A stretch of 32,762 bases of DNA from JAGLCW01 sp964422555. Lineage in GTDB: Bacteria; Caldisericota; Caldisericia; UBA6126. The stretch is taken from positions 1 through 32,762 of the forward strand of contig CAYRBR010000009.1 in the NCBI GenBank assembly GCA_964422555.1. Direction: 5' to 3'. Within the stretch, counting starts at the first letter, position 1. Each line of letters begins with the position of its first letter. The notes under the pieces are model-generated. The model saw only the letters and a program-made list of their open reading frames with translations, was not told the origin of the DNA and did not search any database. This document shows, piece by piece, positions 9,101 to 18,100 of the stretch. The translations under genes were made by a program, and so were the position numbers.

Positions 9101-12100
9101 AAGTATCAACTTGTTCCATATTGCATTATCTTCTATCATTCGTTCACCAGATGGATCAGGTACGCCATACTGTAAATCAACAGGTTCCCCTTCAGAATCA
9201 AGTACTTGTATTGTTAAAGGATTCTGAGGATCTGCCAACTCAGGCGTTACACCTGCGGTTAATGGTTCTGGTCCATAGGTAACAATAAGGTCGTTGTGTG
9301 GTTTTACTTCTAACTGAACTTGGGCAGACAAATAAACCTCATGGGAATTCTGATAATAACGTTCGATCTCTTTTGGTACATTACTGCCTGCGGCATTTGC
9401 CAAATCGTAAACAAAGGCTCGGTCATTATTATCATCCCCATATTTGTAAGCAGTGACATAAACAGGTAATATTTCATCTGCATCAATAATATGATCGGGT
9501 ACAGACAAATCGCCTTGTATTTCTCCACCACCAAAATCCCATCCAACAGAGGTAATTCTGGCACCATTTTCTTCGTTCAAATCAAATGTGTATGTTCCAT
9601 TATTAATGTTGAAGGTACGGGCATCAATCACACCACTAGACCAAGTATTGGTACTTAAGTCGTAGGTACCAATGATTTCGGTTTCGAAATCGGCAAAAGA
9701 AACTTTACCATCTTCATTTGTGTCATCGGCATAATCAAACTGTAAGGCATAGTCGGTTTTTGTAGAGCTTCGAGGAGCTCTGGTTATCCAACCGTCACCA
9801 GCACCATCGTATGATTTTGAACCAGGGTTATATACCCCACGGTCCTGCCATATAGCCATTACTGCATTATTACATTCACGAACATAATCAGTATAGTAAG
9901 GGTCGTAACCTTTTGGTTCATATTCATTCAATGAAACGGTTAATTTCTGGTCTTCATCAACAATGAAAGACTCTTTATCTGTCTTCATATCCAATGCATG
10001 AACCAAGAATCCTTCGGCTTTTTCTTCACAACAATCTTGGAAGGACCTTACAATTCCGTTATTCAATTCAACTTCAATTGTAATTTTTCCACGGTTAACG
10101 GGAATAATTTCATCAATCACAAAACAATTCAACGCAGAACCAGATAATGATGCATCTGGAGCAGCATCTTCGTAATGAAGTCGTCGATTAAACATCAATA
10201 CCGGATTGATGTCTTCGTAGTCTTCATAGTGTACCGTACTACCAAAGCCAGTTGTAAAATCGATTGTATACGGAGATGTAGTAGTAGTAAAATCACTTAG
10301 TACTTGTTCAAACCATCCCCAGTTCTGTTCATCAATAATCAATTCACCACTATAATCGTACTGTATGGGTACATTCTTCAGTTCATTGTATTCATTGTTA
10401 CGTAACGTATAGAAAGTGTTGCTCTCATCTTGATCAAAGAAACGTTTTGGCATAGCAAAAGGTCCTTTGATTCTAATTTCTTTAATCTTAAGATCAGGAC
10501 GTAACTCATCTCTCTGGAAACTGAAATGTTCGTTGTCGAAATTCTTAAGAATAAAGAATAATCCATAGTCGGTTAATGGATAGAATTCAGTACCTAATTT
10601 ATTGAACTGGTCGTATTGCCATTCTTTTTCCCAGTCATAATTAGAGGTAAAGCGTTTACGAGCTGATCTTCTTGAATGAATAGCCGGGAATGCATTAAAA
10701 CCAGATTTTCTCCCGGTATCACCCATTCCTACGTCAGATGACACACTACCTTCAACTCGACCTGTGTGTGTTTGCCCACCAGGATAAGAACGTAAATCTT
10801 CCTGCCAATCGAACAGTATCGGGTCATATCGTGCCTGAATGAATGGGTTTGGCGGAACTTCCATCTCACTCAAAGCAAAACTACCCTGCGTATAGTTAAT
10901 AGTAGAATATTGTAAAGCATGGTCAATCCAGTTTACATCCACAAAATTTAATACGGGGTCAGCAGGAATAACACTTAGGGTAGTAGATCCACAGTAATCT
11001 ATACCCTGAGAATAATCACGAAGGAAATATGGGGCATGAATAATAGCTGCGTTATAGTCAAACATCATTTCTTTTGAGTAGAAAGTGACTTCTACAGGAG
11101 TAGAAGAATTAGTAGGTCTTGCAATTACTAATCCACGTCCTCCAGGATCAGCACCTTTTTCGAAATTACTTATGTGTACAGGTACACCATAAGTCATGAT
11201 AAAATAAGGACCAAAAGTGTCGCCAAAAGTAACATCTCCAGGGGGTGGGAATCGATTATTCTCGTCATAGAAGCCACAATCCGCGTACCCTAGACCTGTA
11301 CCTTCAGTACAATCATTATCGACCCATCGTCCAGGTCCTCCAGATCCAGTGTATGTTATTACATCTGCTGAATCAAGCATATTGTTATAACCAAGATCTT
11401 GCCAATCCCAAGTATAATATGTGTTGTCTTGGTTCACCTGTACAATAATTTTTTCAACACCGGCTTCATCTTTATAAGAAGTAAATAACCATGCAATACC
11501 ACCACCATGGACATTAAAGTAGAATAAAGGATCAACACCAAAGTTACATGCCATAGGCACGGAATGTGGGTCGTTGACATCGAGTGGATCGTCAGGGTCA
11601 TATAGGGAAACAGAGAAAGAAGGCTGTCTTTGCTCATAGAGCGTTAAACATTTTTTGTCTGGTAGTACACTCATCTGGCAAGCACTGACCTCTGTTTTCG
11701 ATTCTTCATAACAATCATATATATTTTCATAACTACGTGGGAATGGAGGTATATAGGGGGTAGGTAAATCTAATGGATATCGCATTTCTTTTTGTGCTTC
11801 TAGTGATAATTTACCAATACGGAATACTTGCGTTGCCCAGAAGGGATCAACATATAACCCATCAGGAGGTCGTACAAATCTAGAAAACTCAGAGGTGCCA
11901 TGTGGCAGATCTTTAACTTTAAAAGCCTGTACTCTGAAGTAACGATTACTATACTGACCTGAATCGTCCAAAGAACCTCTCCATGGAGTAAAATGCAATT
12001 TAGCAACTGGATCAGCTGAGGTAATAATTCTTCTACCAATAAAGGAAACAGAAGTATCGTAGTTTCCTAAATCGTAGAAGTATATAATTACTTGTTCATG

Positions 12101-12394
12101 TGGCTTTAAGCCATTGTTCAAAGTAACTGTAATCTCAGATGTTCGTTCTACTTTTAATGGAGTACTGAATTTAACATCCAATCCAAGTTCTCCAGGGACA
12201 ACAGCCATATCTACATAATGTTCGTCGCCATTAGCCCCCATACGAAGCATATGCGTTTCAAAGGAATGTTTATATACATCTCCAGCAGAAATTCTGGAAC
12301 CTGCTTCATAGGTAACATTGGAAATCGTTACTTCAGAAATTCTCTTGATACCTGCGTAGGTAACAAATTGAGTAATAGGAAGATCCTCACCATG
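6158..12394 (-). CDS. Giant secreted protein C, C-terminal part (about 2078 codons)
   Basis: No known enzyme family recognised. This is the larger part of gene C: the frame stays open from the stop at 6158 up to 12394, and the first ATG at 12250 is only internal. In order it shows: VVPGELGLDVK beta domain (12130-12220); FTPWRG, NIYDC and HGGGIAWLFTS (11480-11990); GIDYCG, RSYPGGQTHTGRV, FNKLGTEF and FCVIDEIIPV (10050-11020); IWQDRG and the calcium-type loop DTNEDGKVSFAD (9690-9880); AYKYGDDNNDR; DPHPDN; CANDKG; SPDRRHYG (8850-9460); WGLG (8160-8180); LDWEAMP (7790). The end holds a carboxypeptidase-regulatory/Ig-like domain (about 7070-7330), two more Ig-like beta domains (6540-7010) and two copper-amine-oxidase-N-like repeats (6158-6535; RTYVPLSVIAKGLGAKVEW, then RTFVPIRFVSEALGAEIEW). 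It is last in the operon. A surface role is inferred. Confidence 0.9.
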   Translation of the reverse strand, partial: HGEDLPITQFVTYAGIKRISEVTISNVTYEAGSRISAGDVYKHSFETHMLRMGANGDEHYVDMAVVPGELGLDVKFSTPLKVERTSEITVTLNNGLKPHEQVIIYFYDLGNYDTSVSFIGRRIITSADPVAKLHFTPWRGSLDDSGQYSNRYFRVQAFKVKDLPHGTSEFSRFVRPPDGLYVDPFWATQVFRIGKLSLEAQKEMRYPLDLPTPYIPPFPRSYENIYDCYEESKTEVSACQMSVLPDKKCLTLYEQRQPSFSVSLYDPDDPLDVNDPHSVPMACNFGVDPLFYFNVHGGGIAWLFTSYKDEAGVEKIIVQVNQDNTYYTWDWQDLGYNNMLDSADVITYTGSGGPGRWVDNDCTEGTGLGYADCGFYDENNRFPPPGDVTFGDTFGPYFIMTYGVPVHISNFEKGADPGGRGLVIARPTNSSTPVEVTFYSKEMMFDYNAAIIHAPYFLRDYSQGIDYCGSTTLSVIPADPVLNFVDVNWIDHALQYSTINYTQGSFALSEMEVPPNPFIQARYDPILFDWQEDLRSYPGGQTHTGRVEGSVSSDVGMGDTGRKSGFNAFPAIHSRRSARKRFTSNYDWEKEWQYDQFNKLGTEFYPLTDYGLFFILKNFDNEHFSFQRDELRPDLKIKEIRIKGPFAMPKRFFDQDESNTFYTLRNNEYNELKNVPIQYDYSGELIIDEQNWGWFEQVLSDFTTTTSPYTIDFTTGFGSTVHYEDYEDINPVLMFNRRLHYEDAAPDASLSGSALNCFVIDEIIPVNRGKITIEVELNNGIVRSFQDCCEEKAEGFLVHALDMKTDKESFIVDEDQKLTVSLNEYEPKGYDPYYTDYVRECNNAVMAIWQDRGVYNPGSKSYDGAGDGWITRAPRSSTKTDYALQFDYADDTNEDGKVSFADFETEIIGTYDLSTNTWSSGVIDARTFNINNGTYTFDLNEENGARITSVGWDFGGGEIQGDLSVPDHIIDADEILPVYVTAYKYGDDNNDRAFVYDLANAAGSNVPKEIERYYQNSHEVYLSAQVQLEVKPHNDLIVTYGPEPLTAGVTPELADPQNPLTIQVLDSEGEPVDLQYGVPDPSGERMIEDNAIWNKLILDPHPDNEYFYGDGSTLPQYYWLRTDLHNSDNSLINNGMLYSSNTNPFVPIEIDFREKDEGKYMFKGFCANDKGTFDVFVYSPDRRHYGKAEVKVALPDVTYKVVNTDDPTGTEYSIPGEPDFMLTAGDNRIYRVTAYAKNAQGVPLKGAGSSISVCGGNATETSRFTLLSNTPKNYGWAYSQASWFTNVLVQPNGNYSYMAAGNEGGYGNTSYANIHVGIDLNNNGQIDTGNDEIKQLGGFRAYYYDYWRTSGTKFYIRAVGSYTYYNTKNWMWDNKEFVTDTMFLIMPEDRIPYIEDRISQYSSLKKGWGLGAIYNSPHEGGYLFNDIDNDYALTYRDSMNLDKEGKTTFYLWAEDLCKIGGLVGNNRYSNNDFFADVYGNPGEYNEKSPQRMETRFFNRWQSITISYHYSWCYTYSYRRTYQITTADNTFKLDWEAMPNRYVELKSPKVQLYDATTGLEIGKDFLNPDAYDITYGKANNILVRAYPADSRDLPLQTGGSVMLDGDEYYPQSVFENGIYGPQLETSIYGNLYTSDADPKAKETVITYSPTGTGMEQAFLQYWNKDTRFVYPNFYMVGGLAELDISAGIELVVMSDENIKSGQTANVVVYVKEAGTDAPVPGAKVSIEGVGVKDSKTADSEGKVEFTVMPEKQGILVLKGVMEGLIDGYTVIGVDKTVKTASLEVNPVEVVPAKEIAVITGNVEKDTSVTVNDEPVSVNNEGFFSYTAKLEDAISTFEIAAIDPYGNTAKRVVNVEKQASNLKIDLVLQDKYIEKDAISINGKVTKNAEGTEPDRLIWVFVNGIEANVVADETATTFDFDAEVPVEVGKNRIEVNVRTNDGFAKKVVTIPNYRQCVIQLKIGSNNATVNEENVELDAAPYISSGRTYVPLSVIAKGLGAKVEWVAKTKGINVQLENTIISMQIGSNRAIVNNKIVQMEAPPEITNGRTFVPIRFVSEALGAEIEWNQEDKSIKINRLSLK

Positions 12395-12546
12395 TCAGAT
12401 ATGCACATGTTCACAATCATCAAAAAAACATAAAGCACAAGAAAAAGAAGAAAAATTAAACGGAATATATTATCAGGTTTCTTCTTATATGATCCCAAAA
12501 AGTATTTTAAATGATTTGTNNNNNNNNNNGCATATCCTCACCATGT
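12383..12546. repeat. 13-bp direct repeat flanking the break in gene C
   Basis: ATCCTCACCATGT occurs at 12383-12395 and again at 12534-12546, on either side of the unplaced DNA and Ns. Collapsing the two copies into one gives a single open frame (PPYPIHGED joined to LPITQFVTY) of about 2941 codons. Inside the repeats, GATATGC (12398-12404) and GCATATC (12530-12536, sharing ATC with the repeat) are inverted copies. Confidence 0.85.
12396..12529. other. Gene C break: 124 nt of unplaced DNA plus a 10-N gap
   Basis: Positions 12520-12529 are Ns, and 12396-12519 fit neither part of protein C nor paralogues A and B. On the minus strand this segment has an in-frame stop directly before the rest of gene C, and reads open in another frame as a Lys-rich stretch followed by a hydrophobic segment (IFRLIFLLFLVLYVFLMIV). 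On the plus strand a hydrophilic frame is also open. It is either a contig-end chimera or the edge of an inserted element. Confidence 0.85.
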
Positions 12547-15134
12547 ATTGGATATGGAGGAGGTCCGTCAATAACTCTAATAAACACAATGCTATTTTCG
12601 GTTACATCAATAGGTCGTGTTTCTAGTGGTGTATAAACCCATATTCCAGATCCTGGTGGATCTTCATATCCGGCGTCAGAATCAGTAGGAGATACAACAC
12701 TACCTGCAGAATAGTCTGCTACTGGGGTTAATCGTACATCACCCGGGGTAACTGTTCCTGATGCGTCAATATCGGCATATCCGTACTCTGCATTTCCAAG
12801 ACTATCACGAGTAATTGCCATTGTAACAGGGTCAACAACTACTGATGGAAGAGTATCTGGGTTAAATGGTACACCAATATCAGAATCTCCGATATGCACA
12901 ACTGATCCATCATGGAAATCGTAAGAGAAAATTCGAATATCGTCTGGAGATATATCTCCAGAATTGTCCATATCAACAACTAGCAGTTCATTTCTTGCTC
13001 CGAGTGCACGAATTGTTACACCATAATCTGTATAGCTTTCACCCTCGCCAATGCGATATAAATCTTCAAACCAATCCAATGTGCCATTGGCAACATTGTT
13101 TGAATTAAATGGATCGGGTTCATCAAAATATCGAATGTCGGGGCCAAAGAGTCGAAGAGGGTTACCTAAATCGGGGTCGCCTTCTCTGACTGCGGAGTTA
13201 CGTTTATAAGAAATTTTGTTTCCGTTGGCATCATAATCCATATCGTAAATACGGATATCGCCTACCTGTACTTCACGCAATGCATTACCTATGCGTTTTC
13301 GATAAGCTTCTTCGCCTAAACCGAAAATTCCGTTTCCACTGGCGTCGTAGTAAAGCACAGTTCTTGGAACAGCTGTCAAGGATCGACCATAGTCTAAATC
13401 TGGGCTACCATTCACAGCGCCGAGGAATAATTCAGCTGAAACGTTTTCTTTGTAATTGTCGGACAAATCATTCTGCACACATTTACCACATCCCTTATCG
13501 GAAGTGATAAACATATTATTAACGCCGTCATCTTTCCATATTTCAACACCCATATACTCACGGTATTCAAGTTTAATTCCATGGAAAGTAGTGACAGGCA
13601 TGGTTACTTCGTTATCTTCTTCACAAACAGATATAGAAGTACTCTTGTTCACATCTTGTGCGTGGGCAATAATTTCGCTAAATTCAGATCGCAATCTGGC
13701 AGATGTGACGGATGGATTTGTTCCCATCCATAAATTCGTTTCTACGCTTAAATCATAAGTTGAGGCTTTGCACCCACCTTCGATTACTTCAGATAATACT
13801 AAAGCATCTCCGGCCCATATTCCGCCTAACCAAACTTGTCCGGGTCCTTTGTTAATGTTGGTTGGATTCAAATCTAACAAAGAATTATTGCGTAGCTGGT
13901 CGGAATATCGAACGTGATTTACAGGAGTCAATCGAACGTCGCCGATTTCAACTTCAAATTGCAAACCTTCGCCATCTGCATCTTGTTTTCTGTAAATAAA
14001 CTCTTCTGTGTCAAAGAAACCAATTCTTGTGGCAAAGTCTGTATGTAACACATCATTAACACTCAATGCAGATGCACTATTTCCAGGGAAATAGTTTAAG
14101 GATAATCCTTCATCCAAATCACCACTTCTAACGTAAGTAAGTGGTTCATAGGTAATGTTGTGCTCCATTTCATCTTGCACTACAACATAGGTTTCTCGAA
14201 TATCCCCAGCCTGTACTTCGTACAAAACGTTTCCAGTCCCTTTTTGGTAAATAAACTCACCATAATCGTAACCGGGGGTAGTTGTAATACCGCAAAATGT
14301 ATGCTCAAGATTGACATACATTTCATCTTGGAATTCTACGGTAGCTGGATTTGGGTTGCGGAAAAATTCCAACGTAATTCCAATATCCCAGTCGTCGGTT
14401 ACTACTGATGTGTTAGCATCATAGTCAACCATATCAGCCCAACCGAGCTTGAAGAAACGTTTGGTTCCTATTCCACCTAGTCTGTTATCCCAGAAAAAGA
14501 TATTACTTTTGTATGTTGGTTTTGGATCTCGGTCATTGTAGAAATAACCGGGATCTAAAATATAAGGTCCTTGTGTGTTGTTACCTGGTATTGGATCAAT
14601 CTGGGTTTGTGGATTCGATGCACAACTACCTGGGACGTAGTTTGGATCTGATAAATCTGCATACGCATAATATCGTGGATCATTAAACGCACCATCTGGA
14701 TCAAGCCATAACTGACCTGCATCATCCAATATTGCGTACCATGCATCACATTCGTTGCTCATACCGTTGGCAGAAACAACATCCATATAAAACATTCCCC
14801 ACAATACAGGAGTTGTAAACAAACCGCTATCAAGCGATACAGGAATGTTTACAGTAGGATTTGCAGGATCCTTTGCCAATTGTGCATTCGGCATTTGGTA
14901 TCCCGGTCGACCCCACAACTCCATTCCTGGTGAACTTTCCCATGGGAAACGTTTCCAATCCTGGTCAAATGGTTCACCGTGCTCATCGTATCCAATGTTC
15001 TGAAATGTAGTAGCAACAAAGAGAGCCTGTTTGGACTCTTCTTTTGCTTTAACTGCATACCCGTTTCCAGAATACAAAGAGAACAAAGAGAAAACCATAA
15101 AAAATACTAAACAACTTGCCCACAATCTCTTCAT
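12530..15134 (-). CDS. Giant secreted protein C, N-terminal part
   Basis: About 867 codons before the assembly break. The start is ATG at 15134, 7 nt after AAAGGAG, followed by a signal peptide (MKRLWASCLVFFMVFSLFSL, cleaved near GYA). Residues 40-240 match the N-terminal domain of protein B: IGYDEHGEPFDQDWKRFPWE, WYAILDDAGQLWLDPDG, SNPQTQIDP, NTQGPYILDP, LGWADMVDY, VVTDDWDI. From residue 300 there is a series of GD(I/V)R-centred repeats with GDxDxG ends. Two have calcium-type loops before the repeat core (DMDNSGDISPDDIR and DIDASGTVTPGDVR). The product is exported by Sec and probably stays outside the cell. The function is unknown and no catalytic motif was recognised. The stop after the Ns is an artefact. 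Confidence 0.9.
12670..14260 (-). repeat. GDIRLT-type repeat series in protein C
   Basis: At least five degenerate protein repeats centred on VQAGDIRETYV, VEIGDVRLTPV, VQVGDIRIYDM, ISPDDIRIFSY and VTPGDVRLTPV. Most are followed 10-25 residues later by a GSxV and GDxDxG element (VREGDPDLG, VHIGDSDIG, VSPTDSDAG). The spacing varies and other beta-type sequence lies between copies, so these are diverged protein repeats and not recent DNA duplications. Confidence 0.75.
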
Positions 15135-15141
15135 TTGTACT

Positions 15142-15148
15142 CTCCTTT
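15142..15148 (-). promoter_or_regulatory. Ribosome binding site of gene C
   Basis: AAAGGAG lies 7 nt before the ATG at 15134, within the 48-nt space after gene B. No promoter or terminator is visible in that space, which supports cotranscription. Confidence 0.8.
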
Positions 15149-15182
15149 ACACAGAAAGAGCTTCATATGCAACATCACCTGT

Positions 15183-18100
15183 CTAATACGCATACAGAGT
15201 TATTGTAATCTCTCTTGTATCAGGATTCCAACCAATTGCTGCATCTAAGGATTCCGTTACAAATCGTAAAGGTACAAAAGTGCTTCCATTCTTAATTTCA
15301 GGTGCATCTGTTAAAATAACTTTCTTTCCATCAATAAAAGCTTCTTTTGATCCAACTTGCATCTCAATTTTTCGATCCATAAATTCGATCACTATTCCCT
15401 TACTTTCAGGGTACCAGGTTACATCTGCACCAAAGGCTTCCGAAATAACTCGGATAGGCACAAATGTTCTCTGGTTCTTAATGTAAGGAGGAGCCGACAA
15501 AGGCTTCTCTGCCGGCACTCCATTTACATACATTATAGTACTACCTATCTGAAGTTTTACCTCCATCTTGTGGTAGACAATTACTTCAACATCTTTTTTT
15601 GCTTTATTGCCTAAAGCATCTTCGCCTTCTATTCTAACATTATTTTTACCAAAATCTAAATTCACAGTAGCTTTCCACACATTATTTTCAATTTCAGCAT
15701 TCACTCCCTGTATATAAAGAGAAGCATTTTCTTCAATTGTTCCAGTAAATTCAACTTTCCTTTGATCAATAATGTCAGTTAGTTCATTAAGGGTGAAATC
15801 AACTGTGGTGTCTTTGATAACTTTGACTATTCTTCTTGCTTGATTTCCTTTTTCATTTGTAGCAACGATATCAATGGTATTCTCACCTTCTGCTAATGTT
15901 ACTACAGAAGAGAAATATCCGTCGGCTTTTACTTTTGCCACTTCATTATTAACAGTTACGTTAAAACTTGGCTCTGTTTGCCCAATGATTTCAATTTCAT
16001 TAGCTTTTGTAGTATCTTCAATAGGAGAGATATTTAATGCAATCCCATCTGATTTTTCTTCGTCAAGTACTACAATCACATCAGTGTCTTCTCCTAAATC
16101 ATGTTCAGCAGTGACTGTAATAACACCAGCATCATCAGGGGTAACATCAAAACTTACTTTACCTTCATCATCGGTGCTACCTTTTTCGTTAACACCTGCA
16201 CCCTTTAACCGTACAGTCGCATCGCTTAGAGGTTTGTCGGTCCCAATTTCTCGAACGTACACTGTAACAGTGTCAGGTTGTCCAGCACGTAGCTGTCTAC
16301 TAGTTTTAACCTGTATGTTAATTGATTTGACAACGTCAAACTTAGCTATATCACGGATTCTTGTTCCTAGGTTTCCATCATTATTATATCCAATATAGCT
16401 CATTTCAACTAGGTCTTCCCAAGATCCTGTAGGAGTTATTTTCAATACTGTCTCGATTTTTCCATCAACTTTCAGGTTTTCACGTCCATTTGGATCATTT
16501 TCAGGCCAAGTTCTTGCTTCTACACAATTTTCAGCTCTTGAGTCTGGGAATATTTCTCCAAGACGAACAATCGTTCCGGGAATCATTGGAGCATCAGGAG
16601 AACTATTTGGAGCCATTACGACACGTATATAATTCTCTTGTCCATAAATCAAATCGTAATTATTAGTATCTAGTAAGTTTTTACCCAATTCTTCCCCTGT
16701 TGAATCATCATAGAGTTTCACAATTGGATTACGAACGAATCCATCAGAGGATGGGAAAGCATCCCAATCAAGTCGGTAGGTTCCATCTTCATTCGAGTAC
16801 CCAACAGTATCAGAAATATAAGTGTTAAATCTATACCGAATATCTAACGGATATGTCTCTATTCCTCTAAAGTTACTCATTCCGCCAGCAACATCGCCAA
16901 AATCTGAGTTAGAGTATGGATTTTTACCTACAAGAACTCCGTAATCACAGGCATAATCAGTTCTAAATATAAAGAACGTTGCCCCAGGCTCAGTAACTTC
17001 TGTACTATCTTTAGCACCTAAGTATCCATCAGCTCCATTCCAGTCAGGAAATAAATAACCACCTTTATATGGATGGTTGTAGATACATCCTAGACCCCAA
17101 CCTCTAATATTTCTTGCTGGTGGTACGTCAAATACTGGTTGCAACTCAAATGATCCATCTTCGTACTGCCAGTTTGTGGTATTGTAATACGTATATCCGC
17201 CCAGCCGTTGAATTGGGTTTTGCCACGTTGTTCTAATCCAAACGGGGAAACCTGCAATATAGCTACCCTGAATGTAATTAGGATCTTTATCCCATAAACT
17301 CCATCCGATATTCGTTCTTCTGGTACTTACAGGAATCAAAATACGTTTTCTTAAAGGATAATAGTAGTAAAGAGTGTAATCTAAGTCGGTTTCATCAAAA
17401 TACCACACATTAGCATTATACGGAGTGAATCTTGTTAATCTAGATTCACCACCAGTAGCACTTCCACACTGCGACGACTTTTCACCTATAATCGGACTTC
17501 CATTCGCATCAAATATGAATGGATATATTCTATACAATTGATGGTTTGCAGCAGTCAGTATATAGTCTGGGGTTTGTCCTAACAGTTTTCCTTGACTATT
17601 TAAGCTCTGGTTCAATACTCCGTATACAACGCTTGGAGATTTCACTTTCACATCTACAATCCCACGGTGTTTTCTGTCAGGAGAATCAATGAATACTTTC
17701 ATGTTTCCTGAGTCGTTCGCACAGAATCCTTCGAATACATATCGACCATTTTCTTTGTCATCAAAGTTGGTTACAATTGGCAAGAAGGGATTTCTGGAGA
17801 AACTATACATTCTGTAGTTATTAACCATCGACCCATCATCATTATGTAGATCTGTTCTCACCCAATAATATTGAGGTAAAACGGCATCTTTTCCAAAATA
17901 GTCTTTATTGTCTGGATGGGGGTCTTTAATTAAAACATTCCATATAACCTTATCTTCAACTAGTGTTTTGCCACTTTCATCAGGAATACCCTTAGAAAGA
18001 TCAACAGGGTTCCCTTCCTCATCTAACACCGTAAAATTAAGTGGTTCTTCGGCAGCTAGAAGCTCCGGTACACATCCTGCAGTTAAAGGTTCAGGTCCAT

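Noticed and set aside
11480..11520. HGGG motif (HGGGIAWLFTS in C, HGGGIKFLFTS in B) like the oxyanion hole of lipases and esterases
   Set aside because: No GxSxG nucleophile or alpha/beta-hydrolase layout was seen, and A has Cys in place of His.
12396..12519. A small membrane-protein gene (hydrophobic segment on the minus strand) or a hydrophilic gene on the plus strand
   Set aside because: Each frame is a short fragment running into Ns or the repeat, with no start site or homology that I can support.
15186..15565. True copper amine oxidase activity
   Set aside because: Only the N-terminal-type repeats are present; the catalytic oxidase domain with its topaquinone site is absent.
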